Origin: Sindora glabra
Lineage: Eukaryota > Streptophyta > Magnoliopsida > Fabales > Fabaceae
NCBI GenBank assembly: GCA_020226215.1
Contig: CM035227.1
Span: 105,197,732-105,261,731, forward strand
Reading direction: 5' to 3'
DNA: 64,000 nucleotides
Shown: positions 1-12,609 of the stretch, piece by piece
Numbering within the stretch: position 1 is the first letter of the stretch
Layout: each line of letters opens with the position of its first letter
The notes under the pieces: generated by a model
What the model saw: the letters and a program-made list of their open reading frames with translations, nothing else
Databases searched by the model: none
Told to the model about the DNA's origin: nothing
Translations under genes and position numbers: made by a program

Positions 1-1050
1 AACGTGGGTAATCTAATTGGTCCCTTCCTTTGACTTTTCTCTCCCTTAGGAGCGATTTGATTTATAAAAATAACAACGTTTTGCATTACATCATGCCCGA
101 ACTTACACGTTGGCAATGTTTTCATTGGCAGTTAAGAAACCGTTCCTAAAAATTCCATTTTACATATTATTTTCTTTTCTGGGGGAATTTTTTTTTTATA
201 TAACTACCGGTATTCAAATGCCATATTTGACGCCCATTAATTCAAATTTAAGTTGAGTGGAATTATATTGAAAGGTCAAGTTTTTTCATCCAAATTTTAA
301 TATAATTGCATTTCCAAGAAACTTCTTGTGAGGGAAATTACGGCATAAAAGCTACGGCTGACGCAGATTTAACACGCTTAAGGATAAAGACGCACGTTTG
401 TAAAAATAAAAAATGCTTTAAACTCTGGAAAAGTTTATTATGTGCTATCCAATGTCTTTTGTATAAAAAACAGTTCCATATATTAATTATTTTATTTTAT
501 ATGGATAACGCTAACCATGCTCTCAGATAATGGTTATTAGTCTCTAATTAAAAATAGTATAATTAATATTAGGATCATATATTCAATATTTTTTTATTTT
601 AACTAGATTTTCCGTCCGTATTTTACATGGTTTTATGTTATGTTTATTATTTTTTATAAATATTATTTTATGAAACAATTATTATTAATAGTGTGAAATA
701 ATTTTTAATTGTTCTAAAATATAAACAGTAAGTAAGCTGCTATTAAAAATTTCACTAAATATAAAAATAAAACATATACTACGTGAAATCACACTACAAT
801 TAAATAGAATAATTAATACTGAATTTCAAACACTAAAAGATAAGGAATTTTTTAATAAAAAATTTAGAGTCAACTTCATTAAATTATTAAGTACAAAAAA
901 ATTAAAAAAATATAAAATTCTTACAACAAACTAATTATTCTAATCAGCATATAAGTGGGTAAGAAGTTGAGAAATAATAATAACACAAAATAATTATAAT
1001 TATGAAATTAATTGATGGCAATAATTATATCAATGGTTAACGTAATAAAA
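1..1050. other. AT-rich intergenic DNA, no gene seen
   Basis: No open frame here resembles a known protein or has convincing splice sites. The short reading frame near 306-530 looks like chance. The stretch from about 540 onward is very AT-rich and consists of short A and T runs. Confidence 0.7.
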
Positions 1051-1051
1051 A

Positions 1052-1159
1052 TACGTCAGAAATTGATGAATATCTAATACGTCAGAAATTGATGAATATC
1101 TAATGTAATGTGCTAGTCAATAATCATTGCTGAAAAATCTAATGTAATGTGCTAGTCAA
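1052..1159. repeat. Two short interleaved direct repeats
   Basis: A 26-bp unit beginning tacgtcagaaattg occurs twice back to back (1052-1077 and 1078-1103). Overlapping its end, a second unit of about 22 bp (tctaatgtaatgtgctagtc...) occurs at 1099-1120 and again at 1138-1159. The copies are essentially identical, so the duplications look recent. Confidence 0.85.
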
Positions 1160-1199
1160 ATCTAATGTAATTAGATTTGAATGCATGTATAAGTCAAGT

Positions 1200-2640
1200 T
1201 CAAGACAATTGAAAATTTAAAGAGAAAAATGATGAAATAAATTTGTTAAAACATTTTAAGATGAATGTGTGAAATAACAAAGTATTTTTTTTATGAAAAA
1301 GGATGATAAAATTAAGAAATAAATATTTAATACTTTATTGGTGTTATAAAATGATAGAGAAAAAGAAATATTTTTTTAAAATATGACAAATAATTAAAGA
1401 CAAAAAGAGTAACATTAAATATAATTTCAATATTAATTATGTTATTATGAATTAGAAAATAATAATTACACCATAACCATCACACGTAAAAAAATATACT
1501 AAAAGCTATTATTTTTTGATAAATTAAAAGCCGGTTTTAAACATATATGATATGTAACTAACTAACTAACTAACTATTCTTTACCATATTCTTTACTACT
1601 CTTTACTATAATAAAGAGTCTCTTACTAAAAGATATCATTATAAACTCTATTAAATCATTAAATACTGAAAATAAAAGTTAAAAATAAAAAATATTAAAA
1701 ATACTAATTATATCAATCAACATACTTGATTGAATTCTAAGCGAGGAAAATTTGACATAATGAAAAATTCAATAAAATATTTTCAAATTCCAATTAAAAG
1801 CAAAGTCAGAATTAATTAATTATGTGATACAAACTAATTTTTCTATGTCGGCACGATGGAGGTTAAAAGAAATAAAAAGGGATGGTGGTGCTGGCATAGA
1901 ATATAAAGGGTTAGTAACAAAGGGAAAAAAAAAGGTTCAAATATGATCTAATAAAAAATAGCAAATGGCAAAGTTTCAAAGATCTTAATGGAATGTGAGC
2001 TAACGGGGCAATGTTAAGAATGAGAAGGAAAAAAGTGGCCAGCAAGGGGATAATGGGGAAGAGAATGAGAGAAAAAAAAAGAAAGAGTAAGCTAACATTA
2101 GTGAGAAGGACGAAAAGATATGACATCGATTGGGTTTTAAATTTAAAAAAAAAAAAATAGAGAATACAGGAGTGAGAGCAGAGAGTTAATGGCAATCATG
2201 AGAGAATATAAATCTAAAAATAATAAATATAATATGATATAAATAATAAATAAATAAATAGAAGAAAAAAGGAAAATGATGAGAGGGAAAGAGTGAAAAA
2301 AATTAATAGAAAAGTGATACATGTAAAAGACAAAGATAAAAATTCTTGTTTACAGTATTGATATTGATATTGATAATATATTACTTGCAATGAATTTTAC
2401 TCTTAATATTTTGTTTCAATTGTAGTAATATATAATATATGAATTTAGTTCCTTTAAAGTATTCCCTATATTTCTTTGTAAATGTTATTTAGGGTTAATG
2501 TATAAAGATTAAGAAAAATAATAAATAATTTTAAAAATTGTTTGGTTTATTGCAATAGTATGAGAAATTTTATTTTTTAGGAAATAAAAAAAAAGGTGGG
2601 TAGCTTGGTTAACCACTATTTAACAAATTGGGAGAAATAG
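1200..2640. other. AT-rich intergenic DNA, no gene seen
   Basis: The stretch contains a short (AACT)n microsatellite near 1557-1576 and a purine-rich tract at about 1910-2340. The 94-codon frame on the minus strand over that tract (1911-2195) is rich in Leu, Phe and Ser, as expected from translating a polypyrimidine strand. I do not call it a gene. Confidence 0.65.
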
Positions 2641-2649
2641 TCTAAAAAA

Positions 2650-4500
2650 GTTATACTTCCTAGAGAGCATAGAGCATACAAAGTCATTTATCCACTTTTC
2701 CTAGATGAATTTTACTTCTTGTATTATTTTTGAATAGAAAAATAAAGTTATTTTCATTAAATTTAATTACTGATAACTAAAATCTATTAATTTACATTAT
2801 AATAATATTGAGTTTTATAAAGTTATCCTTATTAAATTTAATTATTGATAATTAAAATTTATTAATTTGCATTACAATAATATTGAGTTTTATAATTGTT
2901 ATCTAATAAATTGAAAAAAAATAAAACTTCTAAAAAAATTCTATTTTCCACAAAGCATAAAGCATATAAAGTTGTTTACCCACTTTTCTTACATAAATTT
3001 TACTTCTTGTATTATTTTTTGATAGAAAAATAAAGTTATTCTTGTTAAATTTAGAGTAAAATACATTACCTTCCCTTCTAACTTGCCTTAATTACATAGA
3101 CCTCCCCTTTAGTTTGAAATCCTATATGTCTGTCCACTTAACATTTAAACGTTAGGAATATTTTGATTATTATTCTTTTATTCCTTTATTTATAATATTT
3201 TAAAAATATTAAAAAGGCAAAGATAATTTTGCCTTTTGATTTATTTCTCATCTGAAGCAAAATTTAATTTTGGTTGCACAATTTGGTTGCTAAATCTTCG
3301 TTTTCTCTCTTTGAAGGGCGACTTGGGTTTTGGCAAGGAAGGCAATCAGGAAGATTCAATCTTACCATCTTCCATAATTCCTATAAGCAAATCTTCATCC
3401 TTTATAGTTTCAAAATTTTAAATCAAATTACTAAGGTTCAAAACTTCATGATTTTCGTATTTAGGCTGAAGGGATTTTCGTCACTTGATTTAGAGTTTGA
3501 ACTTTGATTCAGTTATGAAAAATTATTTATCTTCAAATAGATGGTTTTAAAACTAACAAAAATGATTTAAGATGCCAAATTTCCCAAATGATCGGTGGGA
3601 AACAAAGCTTATTTGCTCCTTGATCATTTTTCTCTTTCTTATCATTCCAAAGCAATGGAAGCCTAGATTTGATAGTTTATGCTTAAATGCATTGTATACT
3701 ATCTTCCATTCAAAGTCACCTACTACCGTTGTGCCATTTCAATTTTGGTAGTATAAAAGCATTCTTTTTTATCAATTTTCTTTTGTTTTAGTTTTGTGTG
3801 ATGTATTTTAGAATTCAACATGTAAAACGAGTTTTCCAATAGATTCTGTTGCAAATAACCTTTAATCAAAACATTGTAGGCGAATGTGTTAGGATTCTTA
3901 TCATGCTAAAAAATTGACTTGGCATAATTCATGTTAGCATTAGAACAAAGAGAGCAATGGGCTAGAAGTCTTGTTAAGGCTAAAGGGTGGTGTAAAAGGC
4001 CAAGTTTAATGAATCTGGATTACACTAAGTTAATTCGAGAATAGTATTGCAAAGCTTTAAGAAAGGGGTGACATGATTGGAACTGATGTGAATTAAGACT
4101 AGGCTTGTTGAATCAATCAAATATATGAATATTCTCTGTTGTCCCTCCAAATAGAAATTTCATATTTAAAAGCATTCTTTTTTTTCCTTAAACCCAAACC
4201 ATATAGTTGAAGTTCTGTTTCATGAACATCCCTTTTTAACAAATTTAAAAGGGTAATTTAGGTATTATTTAGTCAAGAAACCTTTAATTTTGTAGACTTG
4301 ACGGTGCCTAACATCATTAATTAAAATTGGATTTAAGTGTAAAGCATTTTGAGTTTTAAAAGAGGTTAGTATGGGATTTTAAACTAAAAGGGATGTTCAC
4401 ATAATTAAGACAAACTAGAAGGGAGGGTAATGTATTTTACTCTTAAATTTTAACTACTGATAACTAAAATTTATTAATTTATGTTATAATAATATTGAGG
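2650..4500. repeat. Duplicated ~300-bp unit, second copy interrupted by a transposon
   Basis: One copy (about 2650-2935) runs from an agcataaagcata-like segment through tgtattattttt and taaatttaattactgataac to an aataatattgag segment. A second copy starts near 2936, is broken at 3053 by the Mutator-like element, and resumes at 4443 through ttaactactgataac to about 4500. Within the first copy the last ~70 bp is itself repeated. The uninterrupted copy provides a model of the empty insertion site. Confidence 0.75.
3054..4442. mobile_element. Non-autonomous Mutator-like element (MULE), 1389 bp
   Basis: The left end starts gagtaaaatacattacc and the right end is its inverse, ggtaatgtattttactc with minor differences. 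The inverted similarity continues for about 80 bp into each side (3054-3134 and 4362-4442). The flanks are ttaaattta (3045-3053) and ttaaatttt (4443-4451), an 8-of-9 match, and the target duplication of Mutator superfamily elements is typically 9 bp. The interior has no transposase. A short frame at 3236-3421 and slightly higher GC around 3930-4090 might be captured DNA, but I recognise nothing in them. The long terminal repeats and 9-bp duplication support the class; the exact family is unknown. Confidence 0.8.
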
Positions 4501-4907
4501 ATATAAGAGTTTTTTTATTAACATTACCTTAACAATTCAAAATTGAACTAAACAAAATATAAAAAGTTATTTCCTGAAAACTGTCACTTCTCTAATACCA
4601 ATCAAATAATTTTTAGTATTTTTCAAGAAGTTTATATAGGAAATTACTTTTTAAAAAATTAATTTCCTACGAAAAGTTATTTTTCGTACAAACCAAATAA
4701 CTTTTTAATTCTAGCAAAGATGAGTTGTAATTTGTTAATATATCCTCTATTAAAAGTCAATTATTAAGTAAAGTTGTTAAAAATTTATTTAAATAATATA
4801 GGTAATATTTAAAAAAATAAGTAAATGCAATATCAATCTTTTAAAATGATACATAAATAGAAATAAAATTTTTTCTTAAAATGACATTTAAAAAGGAATA
4901 GAAAAAA

Positions 4908-5091
4908 TATATGATACACTTTAAAGAGTAAAGTAGATAATCACAATTATTAATAAGGCAATCAAAGGTCAATAATTTGATAAATAACAAGTCACTAAAG
5001 AAATAATATTTCAATTTTTAATTATCTCATCCCTTGACCTTTTCATCAATAACTATGATTATCCATTTTATTCTTTAAAATGTATATTATA
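4908..5091. repeat. Short inverted repeat (MITE-like hairpin)
   Basis: The left arm (about 4908-4970, actttaaagagtaaag...gataatcac) is the imperfect reverse complement of the right arm (about 5033-5091, ...gattatcc..ttctttaaaa). The arms are separated by about 60 bp. No clear target duplication was identified. It may be a decayed foldback MITE. Confidence 0.55.
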
Positions 5092-5174
5092 CTTTACAAA
5101 AGTTAGATTCATTATATATTATTATTTTATTAAAAGTATAATGCTAACCATTAGCCATGGTGAGCCCTAAATTA

Positions 5175-5445
5175 TTCCTTCCATTTCTTTTTAAGAGTCT
5201 TTTAAAGAAAAAGATTTATTTTTATTTATCTATCATTTTAAAAAATTAAGATTATATTTATTATCTTTTTTCAAATATTATCTTTATTATCTTAATAAAT
5301 ATTCAATAATTATATTTATCAATTAATTTTTAATAAAAAATATATTAGTGAATGATTACTCATCTCTTCTAAAATTAAAATAATTTATTCTCATTCCTTA
5401 ATCCATATGCATTAATCTTAAATGATATTTAAAAAGTGGAAAGAG
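5175..5445. mobile_element. Stowaway-type (Tc1/mariner) MITE, 271 bp
   Basis: The ends are ttccttccatttcttttta on the left and, read inward on the other strand, ctctttccactttttaaa on the right. Both resemble the common plant terminus CTCCCTCCGTTCC-TTTTTA. A TA dinucleotide flanks each side, which is the expected target duplication for Stowaway elements. The interior is AT-rich and noncoding. Confidence 0.55.
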
Positions 5446-5449
5446 TAAT

Positions 5450-7755
5450 AATAACACAATTAATATTATAATTATATTTAATGTGTTATTTTTTTAGTAA
5501 TATAATATATGGGAGATACTAATAATTTTAATTTTGTATATCATAATTTATACTATATAATAAAATTCGATTCAAAAAACAAATTTCATTTATTTCATTC
5601 AGAATTAGTTCTATGTATTGGCAAAAGACTCGTACTAAATGCCGACATTTAAAATAGCATGCGGCATTGTCTTGAGAATTTTATTCTCGATATATCCTAG
5701 ATTTATATAAACTTAAAATTTTATATAAAAAAATAAAGTGGATAATATATAAAGGAATCGAAATTTCAACCGGTGAAAACCTTCTTTCTTTTAGCCATAT
5801 AGATTACGATATCCAGAAGCAAGGTTTGTCCGGGGATAATATAACTCTGGGTAGTATCTTGTAAAACGCAATAACATCTAAGATTTCGTATTCTCTAATT
5901 ATAATATGTATATTTAATTATTTAGTTTTTAATATATTAAAAATTATAAAAATTAATAAATATTTTTATTTATTAATTATAACTTAATACATGTGAGACA
6001 TCACATAAGAGGGGCCCTAAATTAAATGCTGAAATTGGACTTTGACTTTTGCGGCTGACGTTGGATCAACCTCAATGGGAGCGGAACAACCGCCACATTT
6101 TGTTGCACAACTCTAGTCATGACACTCACCTTTTTCGTCGATACTCATAACACCAATTATTGTGAAATTTAAATATTTTTCTTTTTTCTTTCTTCGTTAC
6201 ATTTCTATTATATAAAAAAGGTATTAGATACAAAATATTTATATACAATAAAATACACTGTTTATTTTTTTTTATAACGAAAATTCTTTTTCATCTCCTC
6301 AACATCACATCAATTAAAAAAACTCATTATTTTTTTAATATATATTTAAAATATCTTCATAATTAATCTCCATTCAAAATAAGTGCAGTTGAAAATATAA
6401 ACCACCCCCTTCAAAGTCCATCGTTGTATTATTCTTCGATTTGGGCATTCCACGTCATTATCGAGGCAATGGGCTCCATGTAACTTTATTGCTTCGTCTC
6501 GTACATTTCCTTTCTTTTTCCTAGTTTTATTCGACTCTTTTAGTATATAAGTAATGAATCATTGTATATTATTGGGTCACTACCTGTTAAATAAATGGTT
6601 TATAGAAATTTTGAATCTATAACTTTCAGCATACTACTTAAATAAGTGGCTTATTTATGTTTTTTTTTTCATTTTGAAAAAACGTAATTAAGAAGTTAAA
6701 AATGAATGTATATATATGACAAGTTGCAGTGCAATGGTAGCCAGGAGTTGCATGTGCACGCCAACCTCACCAGTGGGGATGTGAGAATTTTGGGTAACCA
6801 AATCATGAAGATAGGCATATTCCTAAAGAATGGGAACAAGAACATCAAATTGTAGCCGTTTCTATTATTTTGTATAATATCTTATGAGAAAAGCTATCAA
6901 TTTTCTATTTGGTGCTTCTCCACTTCAGTTTGTCAAAAGCAGAGCATATAGTGGGTAATGCAAGCGGCCAACTTTCGCCTTTTTCTTCTTTTTTCCGTCG
7001 ATCTCACACCAAATTTTCTGGTTTCTGCGTCTCTTTTCACAATTTGGTGAGTTAGAATCGGATTTAGAAGACTTTTGATATAATTGCTTTGATGGTGGGA
7101 AAAATGATCTTGTTCATTTCACAAAATACATTTTATAATCAAAGTTGAATTGAAAAAGATAATTAAAGGAGGTTGAGGCACGAAGCACCTCCGTAAAGTG
7201 TGGATGCTTTCGTTACTGATTTTATGACAATTTCTGCACTCTCTTTTAAATATGCCACGCTGTGTACGGTATTGGTGGGGTAATTTTAGTAATGAAAATG
7301 GTGTGTTTGGCAGGTAATTAAATAATTTATTAAATATTACCATTATAATAACCGAAATATAAATATTTATCATTAGCTCCTATCTGAGTTAGTGAATAAT
7401 GTTTGATCGAGTATTTGCAAAAATCAATCATAATTTGATCCTAAAAAAAATTTACCTATAAATTTTGACACATTGAATTGATAAAATTGTTACTTGAATT
7501 TGATAATTTGACATCAAATTTTGATTATCTAAACTATGTGAACTCCAAATTTGAAAATTTAAAAATTTAAATCTAATAACCTGAGCATCCGAACTCTAAA
7601 TTTGGAAATCTGAATATGATAACATGATTCACAGTTGAAATGATGAGTATTGCAACTTAGTATATCAATGAAGCATAAGTGTCAACTTTAGATCATGTGG
7701 TCGTGGCCATTATTGAAGGAACATGTAACAACTTATGGGTGTCAAATAATTTTAC
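5450..7755. other. Intergenic DNA, no gene recognised
   Basis: The segments at about 5990-6150, 6400-6560 and 6720-7290 have more GC and look less repetitive than the rest, like low-copy sequence. They include a TTTGACTTTT / GCTGACG stretch near 6041. No reading frame or splice arrangement could be recognised. The 84-codon minus-strand frame at 7119-7373 has no recognisable features. Confidence 0.55.
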
Positions 7756-7931
7756 GGTGCTTGCTATGGTGCCTCTAGAGGTTTGGTGCTCGGGGTGGTG
7801 TGGTAAAATACAAACCATTGGATGAGATTACAAAAATCTTAGCATTGACTTAGTAATCTCATCCAATGGTCCTGTATTTTACCACACCACCCCGGGTACC
7901 AAACCTCTAAGGGTACCTTAGAATTCACCTC
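7756..7931. mobile_element. Foldback MITE, 176 bp, almost entirely inverted repeat
   Basis: The left arm (7756-7831) contains agaggtttggt, ggggtggtgtggtaaaata and ccattggatgagattac. The right arm (about 7853-7931) is its reverse complement with few changes, leaving a loop of only about 20 bp. Identical 7-bp sequences attttac lie immediately outside both ends (7749-7755 and 7932-7938), a likely target duplication. A duplication of 7-9 bp suits hAT or Mutator-type elements. The superfamily cannot be fixed from one copy. Confidence 0.75.
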
Positions 7932-7939
7932 ATTTTACA

Positions 7940-9050
7940 GATTTTTGATATTCCCAATGGAGACCTTTGTATGTGGAACAAATTGCAGATATTTATTAAA
8001 AATAACAGCAACATTCTAAATTAGTTTAGGTATTTCATCAAACACATCATAATACATTTAAGAGTAAAATCATAGTTCACAAAGTTAAGACTGTACATTT
8101 GGTCAGCACTCACCCCTGTGCGATGATTTCTTTTCGGAATTTACGGCTTCCATTCTGAGGCAATTGCCAAGACTATGTATTGCTTGTATTTTAGTGTAAG
8201 CCTTTGCTAGATTTTTCTGATTTATGACCGCGTATTACTGAAAGCAACAGTATTATATACAAGAAAGCTTGGAGCACCTAAGCTAAGGATAATATGCTTT
8301 GATAGTCCACATGTACTTCTATTATAGTCCTCTTCTAATAAGCAATACATACTCATCTCCTTTATGAAGAGAAAGCCTCATATGAATTTGGAAAATAGAA
8401 GCACTATTAGACAAATGCCATGAAAATTATGCCTTTGCAATTATATACGGTCTTCATGACCAAACAAATACTTCAGTAGTTTTAATTATAAATCGAAGCC
8501 CTTAAATATGATGCCTTCACGCAAAGAATTATACGATCGTTACATCACAAATGCTTCTTATGAAAGTTAATTTTAGTAAAGAGATTTTTTTTTTTTTTAT
8601 AAAAGTTAATTTTAGTAAAGGGATTTGACAGACTAAATATAACAACCAGTCAATTTGCTACCTTAAAAGGCTTAGACGGTGAAATACAGACGATTTCCAA
8701 GCTGGAATGATGCATAGAAATCACATTCCCATCAGTGAGGCAAAACTGATACTTCAAATATACATAGTACCCACATTGTCCCACAGAAAATTTTGATTCT
8801 TTAATTACTTGAGAATCCAAAACAGTTATAATGACACATTACTTCTGCATCTCAAATTTACAGTTACAGCATATATAACGTATGATAGAATCTGTCACCA
8901 AATCATTAAATCCAGTGTGACGTGTATTCCTCCACAGCACCCGGCATAGGAATTCAAAAAGACAATAGCTATCGATTGCCATGATGTACACAAGAAACAC
9001 AGTACTACATTAATTTGAGTTGAATTTACAAGTATCTCCGTTTAAGTACC
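7940..9050. other. Low-copy-looking intergenic DNA, no gene recognised
   Basis: The region 8090-9000 has a more even base composition than its surroundings and lacks obvious repeats. A near-duplicate of aaaagttaattttagtaaag occurs at about 8560-8620. Possible minus-strand exon-like pieces near 8100-8180 do not assemble into a recognisable protein. It could be an unannotated UTR or a gene relic. Confidence 0.4.
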
Positions 9051-9430
9051 GTTTAGTTCGCAAATTTTTTTTTTTACATTTTTAAGAATATTATAAAAGA
9101 ATATAAAATTTTTATATTTAGTTTAAATTTTAAATTTAACTTAAATTTTTTTTTACGGCGGTGGTGATGTTAGTAGTGACAACAATGGTGGTGACAATAA
9201 TAAAAAATTTCTTTAGTTTTACTATGCAACATAATTTGATATCATAAAAAAAGAAAGATTTTAATGGAGGAATTTGTTAAAGTTAAATAAAGATAACGAA
9301 TTTCACTAGATGTAAATTAAATATTCATTAATAAAATTAATATTTTTATTACACGCCAACCAAATAATCAATAAAAGAATTTTTTCGGTTCCATTTCAAC
9401 CCTTTAAAATTTTTCAACGAAATGCAACCT
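9051..9430. mobile_element. Possible hAT-type MITE, ~380 bp
   Basis: The left border (accgtttagttcgcaaattt) and the right border read inward (aggttgcatttcgttgaaaa) are imperfect inverted repeats of the kind seen in plant hAT MITEs. The interior is AT-rich and noncoding apart from a ggtggtgatgttagtagtg stretch. No convincing 8-bp target duplication was seen. Confidence 0.35.
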
Positions 9431-10091
9431 AAATAATATTAGCGTGTAAATTGTTTCCTTTCCCATGTGTATATGTGACATTGGACTGGACCAAACTCGA
9501 CGTAAGGCTTCTAGCCCCACCTTCCAGTTTCCCTGGCCGTAACCATATTATAAATTTATAGTCCAATGAGAGCGAATCCATTGGTGAATCATACTCAAGT
9601 CATGATACTGATTAGATGACCAAGGAGCTCTAGCATTTTGGCCCATAGGTTCGTTATTCTTCAGCCCTAGCCTGCTCATATCAATAGAATTTTTTAAGAG
9701 ACATTATAATATACACTTGAAGCTATCAAATAGATCATGACCTGCGGGTTAGTTAATACCTAGAGTTTTAATAGATTTCAACCTTTAAATTTAGACTTAT
9801 TTTTTAATGTGAGTTATATGGGCTGGTCCATTATGATTCTAGTTTATCACGAATTAATCTGTATTTATCAAATTTACAAATTCACAATCAAAATTTGCAG
9901 GTTTGTTCAGTCCATCAAAAATTTTAACATATTTAAAATCTTGTAAAATTGAATTTATTTTGAATATAGATAATACAGATTGGTCTATCATGAATTGATT
10001 CATATTTATATGGATCAACCCATTTGATAGATTTAAATATAATAGTATGTTAATGTTATCCAAATCAGTAGAAATAAAAATATCTTAGGCG

Positions 10092-10424
10092 TGAAAAACA
10101 CAATCCTCAAGGATTATTCTGCCCTCTTGACAGTAGAATGTTGATATGGCAACCTTCAAGATACAATAGACCTTTTGGATGTACACACTCGTAACTAGGA
10201 ACAGGAACAACAATGTAGGAAAAGATTAGAAAGAACCCAGCAAGGTGTTGCAAAGAAAGAGAAGTAGAAAATTCCTTTGCTATTTTTTCTTGGTGTCTTT
10301 TCATCTGTGAAGAAAGCCTTCATTTATAGACAAGAGAGAACTGCTCATTAAAATTGAAACTATCCTTGTCAGCCTTTATCCCACCATTTTGATTTGTTAA
10401 AGACGTTTGAAAGCCCACTTAACA
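10092..10424 (-). mobile_element. Possible solo LTR of a Copia-like retrotransposon
   Basis: Read on the minus strand, the segment could begin tgttaagtgggc and end tttttca. It has a TATA-like tataaatgaagg (10317-10328 on +) followed by a leader-like, pyrimidine-rich sequence. The 65-codon frame inside it looks incidental. The 5-bp flanks do not match (aggcg against atagc), so a complete solo LTR is not demonstrated. It could equally be a promoter and leader relic of another kind. Confidence 0.28.
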
Positions 10425-10429
10425 ATAGC

Positions 10430-11990
10430 TTCAATTTCGGAAGTTTCAAAATTAAAAAGGATGGCTTTATTTGAACAAGTTAACTTTTGAAATAAAATAT
10501 TTTATATAACATGGCCAACCCTCCTCCAAGCCCCTACCCACCATGATCGTCCACATTCTTCTATTGTCATTAATATTAATCTTCTCATTATATCTTTTAT
10601 TTATTCTATTTAATTTTGAAAAGGATAATGATACAAATAAACTATAAGATAAATAAAAGAGATATTAGAAGATAAATAGCAAGACTTAGTTAAAATAGTT
10701 AACACTTTTTGAAATAAATATTTTATATAATAGTCAATACACAATTAAATTTAATTATACACCAAATTTATTTTTTTATAGGATTAAATCAAACATATTA
10801 TATGATAATATACCAAATGTGAAATATGATAATATATCGATATATTATTACATTATTAATATATAATTTAAAGTGAAGTAATATTGGCCAAAAAAAAAAA
10901 TCGTGTGAATGAATAGTCGGCCGCCGGCCGTGACGGCAGCAGCAGTTAAAAATTCAATGGGAGACTTTTAAGTTACCTTTTAGAACAAAATCAATTTACT
11001 TTGTTGAAGTAATTTAGTATTTTCTTCGAAGATTATCCACTTATTTTGATACTAAAAATGTATTAGACCAAGAAAGACACAAACTTTAAGTTAAAATATA
11101 CAATTTTTACGATGAAAATATCTTTTGTGCGAGGTTACAAAATAAGCAATCTACGATGAGATTATGTTTGAGGAAAACAATCTTTATGATACTCATATAT
11201 TCTATAACTAGTATAATGAAAAAAGAAATACTTTTCTTCTATTATCTTAACTTATAAATGAGGAATTGTAACAAGATATTTTTTATGCTTGGGAGAACCA
11301 TAGGATTATAATTTTAACAGAAAACTTCTCCTTAAAATAGTGAAATTTATTTTCCGTCACACTCTAGATATATAATACTAAATAAGTATAATATTTTTTT
11401 ATAATTTTAATATTTTATAATTATGAGCATAAATAAGATTATTTTTATAAAAAATATCTTTAACATAATAAATAAAATCTCAATACAAATTACGTAGCCT
11501 TACACTAATGTCAATAAGAAAAAGTTTATATGAAATTTCATAGGTATTTTTTAGCTTTTTAATTACAAATTTACATATGTATTTAATTCTTAACTAATTA
11601 ATAGTTATATTTATTAAGTTGTAATTATTAGTGATAATTTAAGAAAATACATATATAAAATTATGATTAAATTTTTTTAATAAATATCTATAAAATTTTA
11701 CCTCAACTTTCTCCGTATTAATAAATCCTTTCTCTATTTATACACATAGCAAGTAAAATATCATGAGTAAAATCAAGTGAATCATGCGATTAGTATTACT
11801 CCAGTACTGTGATACGAAATGAACAAAGGATTAGGATATTTTCCTTTTTCTTATGATATTTTTTTTATCATTTTTAAGAATTGAAAATATAATTTTTATT
11901 TTGAAACTCCCTCTTTTTATTAGAATTCACAACTTGAAATAACAAAATTATGTCTTTGTTTTTTAAATTCATCTTTCTTATCTAAAAAAA
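10430..11990. other. AT-rich intergenic DNA, no gene seen
   Basis: This stretch is noncoding and AT-rich except for a compact GC-rich island at about 10915-10945 (tcggccgccggccgtgacgg). No gene, splice structure or clear repeat boundaries are visible. Confidence 0.6.
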
Positions 11991-11992
11991 GA

Positions 11993-12609
11993 GGGTGTTT
12001 AACAAATGACTTATTGGATGGTTTTTTATTGGTTTGAACAAATCAGTTGATTGACTTACCTCAATAAGTAATTTTTAGTATTTGGGAATTAATGAATTAA
12101 ATCAATTGATTGTTCTTGAATAAATTAATTTCAAAACGTTAAAGGCAGCATTTTGAAACAATTGTTCATAAAATAATTTTATTATCTTCAGTTATTTTAT
12201 AAAATAACTATATTATCTTTAATTAATTTTTATATTTTCAACTTTATCTTTCTTATAAAAAATTATAACATTACTTTTGCATGAAAATTAAATAATAATT
12301 ATTAATTTCTTAAAAAATTAATAACAATATAAATTATGTTAATTTAGTTTTAAAAAATATTTAATATATAATAATTTATAATAATATATTATTTATATAA
12401 AAATTTAATTTACTAAATAATATATAAAATCTAAAATATTAAAATAAGAAATACACAAATAACTTATAAAATATTTTTATTTATTATATATAAATAATTC
12501 ATTATAAATAATTAATTTTATTAAATATTTTTATTCAAATCATTAATATAATTAATTAATTAAATTAATTAAAAACTAACCGATTATCAATTAATTGTCA
12601 AATACCACC
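11993..12609. mobile_element. hAT-type MITE, 617 bp
   Basis: The left end gggtgtttaacaaatg and the right end read inward (ggtggtatttgacaatt) are imperfect inverted repeats of the GGGTGTTTGGCAA type common in plant hAT elements. The flanking octamers are aaaaaaga and aaaaccga (6 of 8 match). The AT-rich interior (about 12290-12600) aligns with the interior of the element at 18492-19257, including long shared stretches around aaaatatttaatatat and aataatatat, so the two belong to one family. No coding capacity. Confidence 0.65.

Noticed and set aside
1911..2195. 94-codon minus-strand frame with hydrophobic character
   Set aside because: Translated from a purine/pyrimidine-biased tract, with no signal of selection and no conserved motif; the hydrophobicity follows from the base bias.
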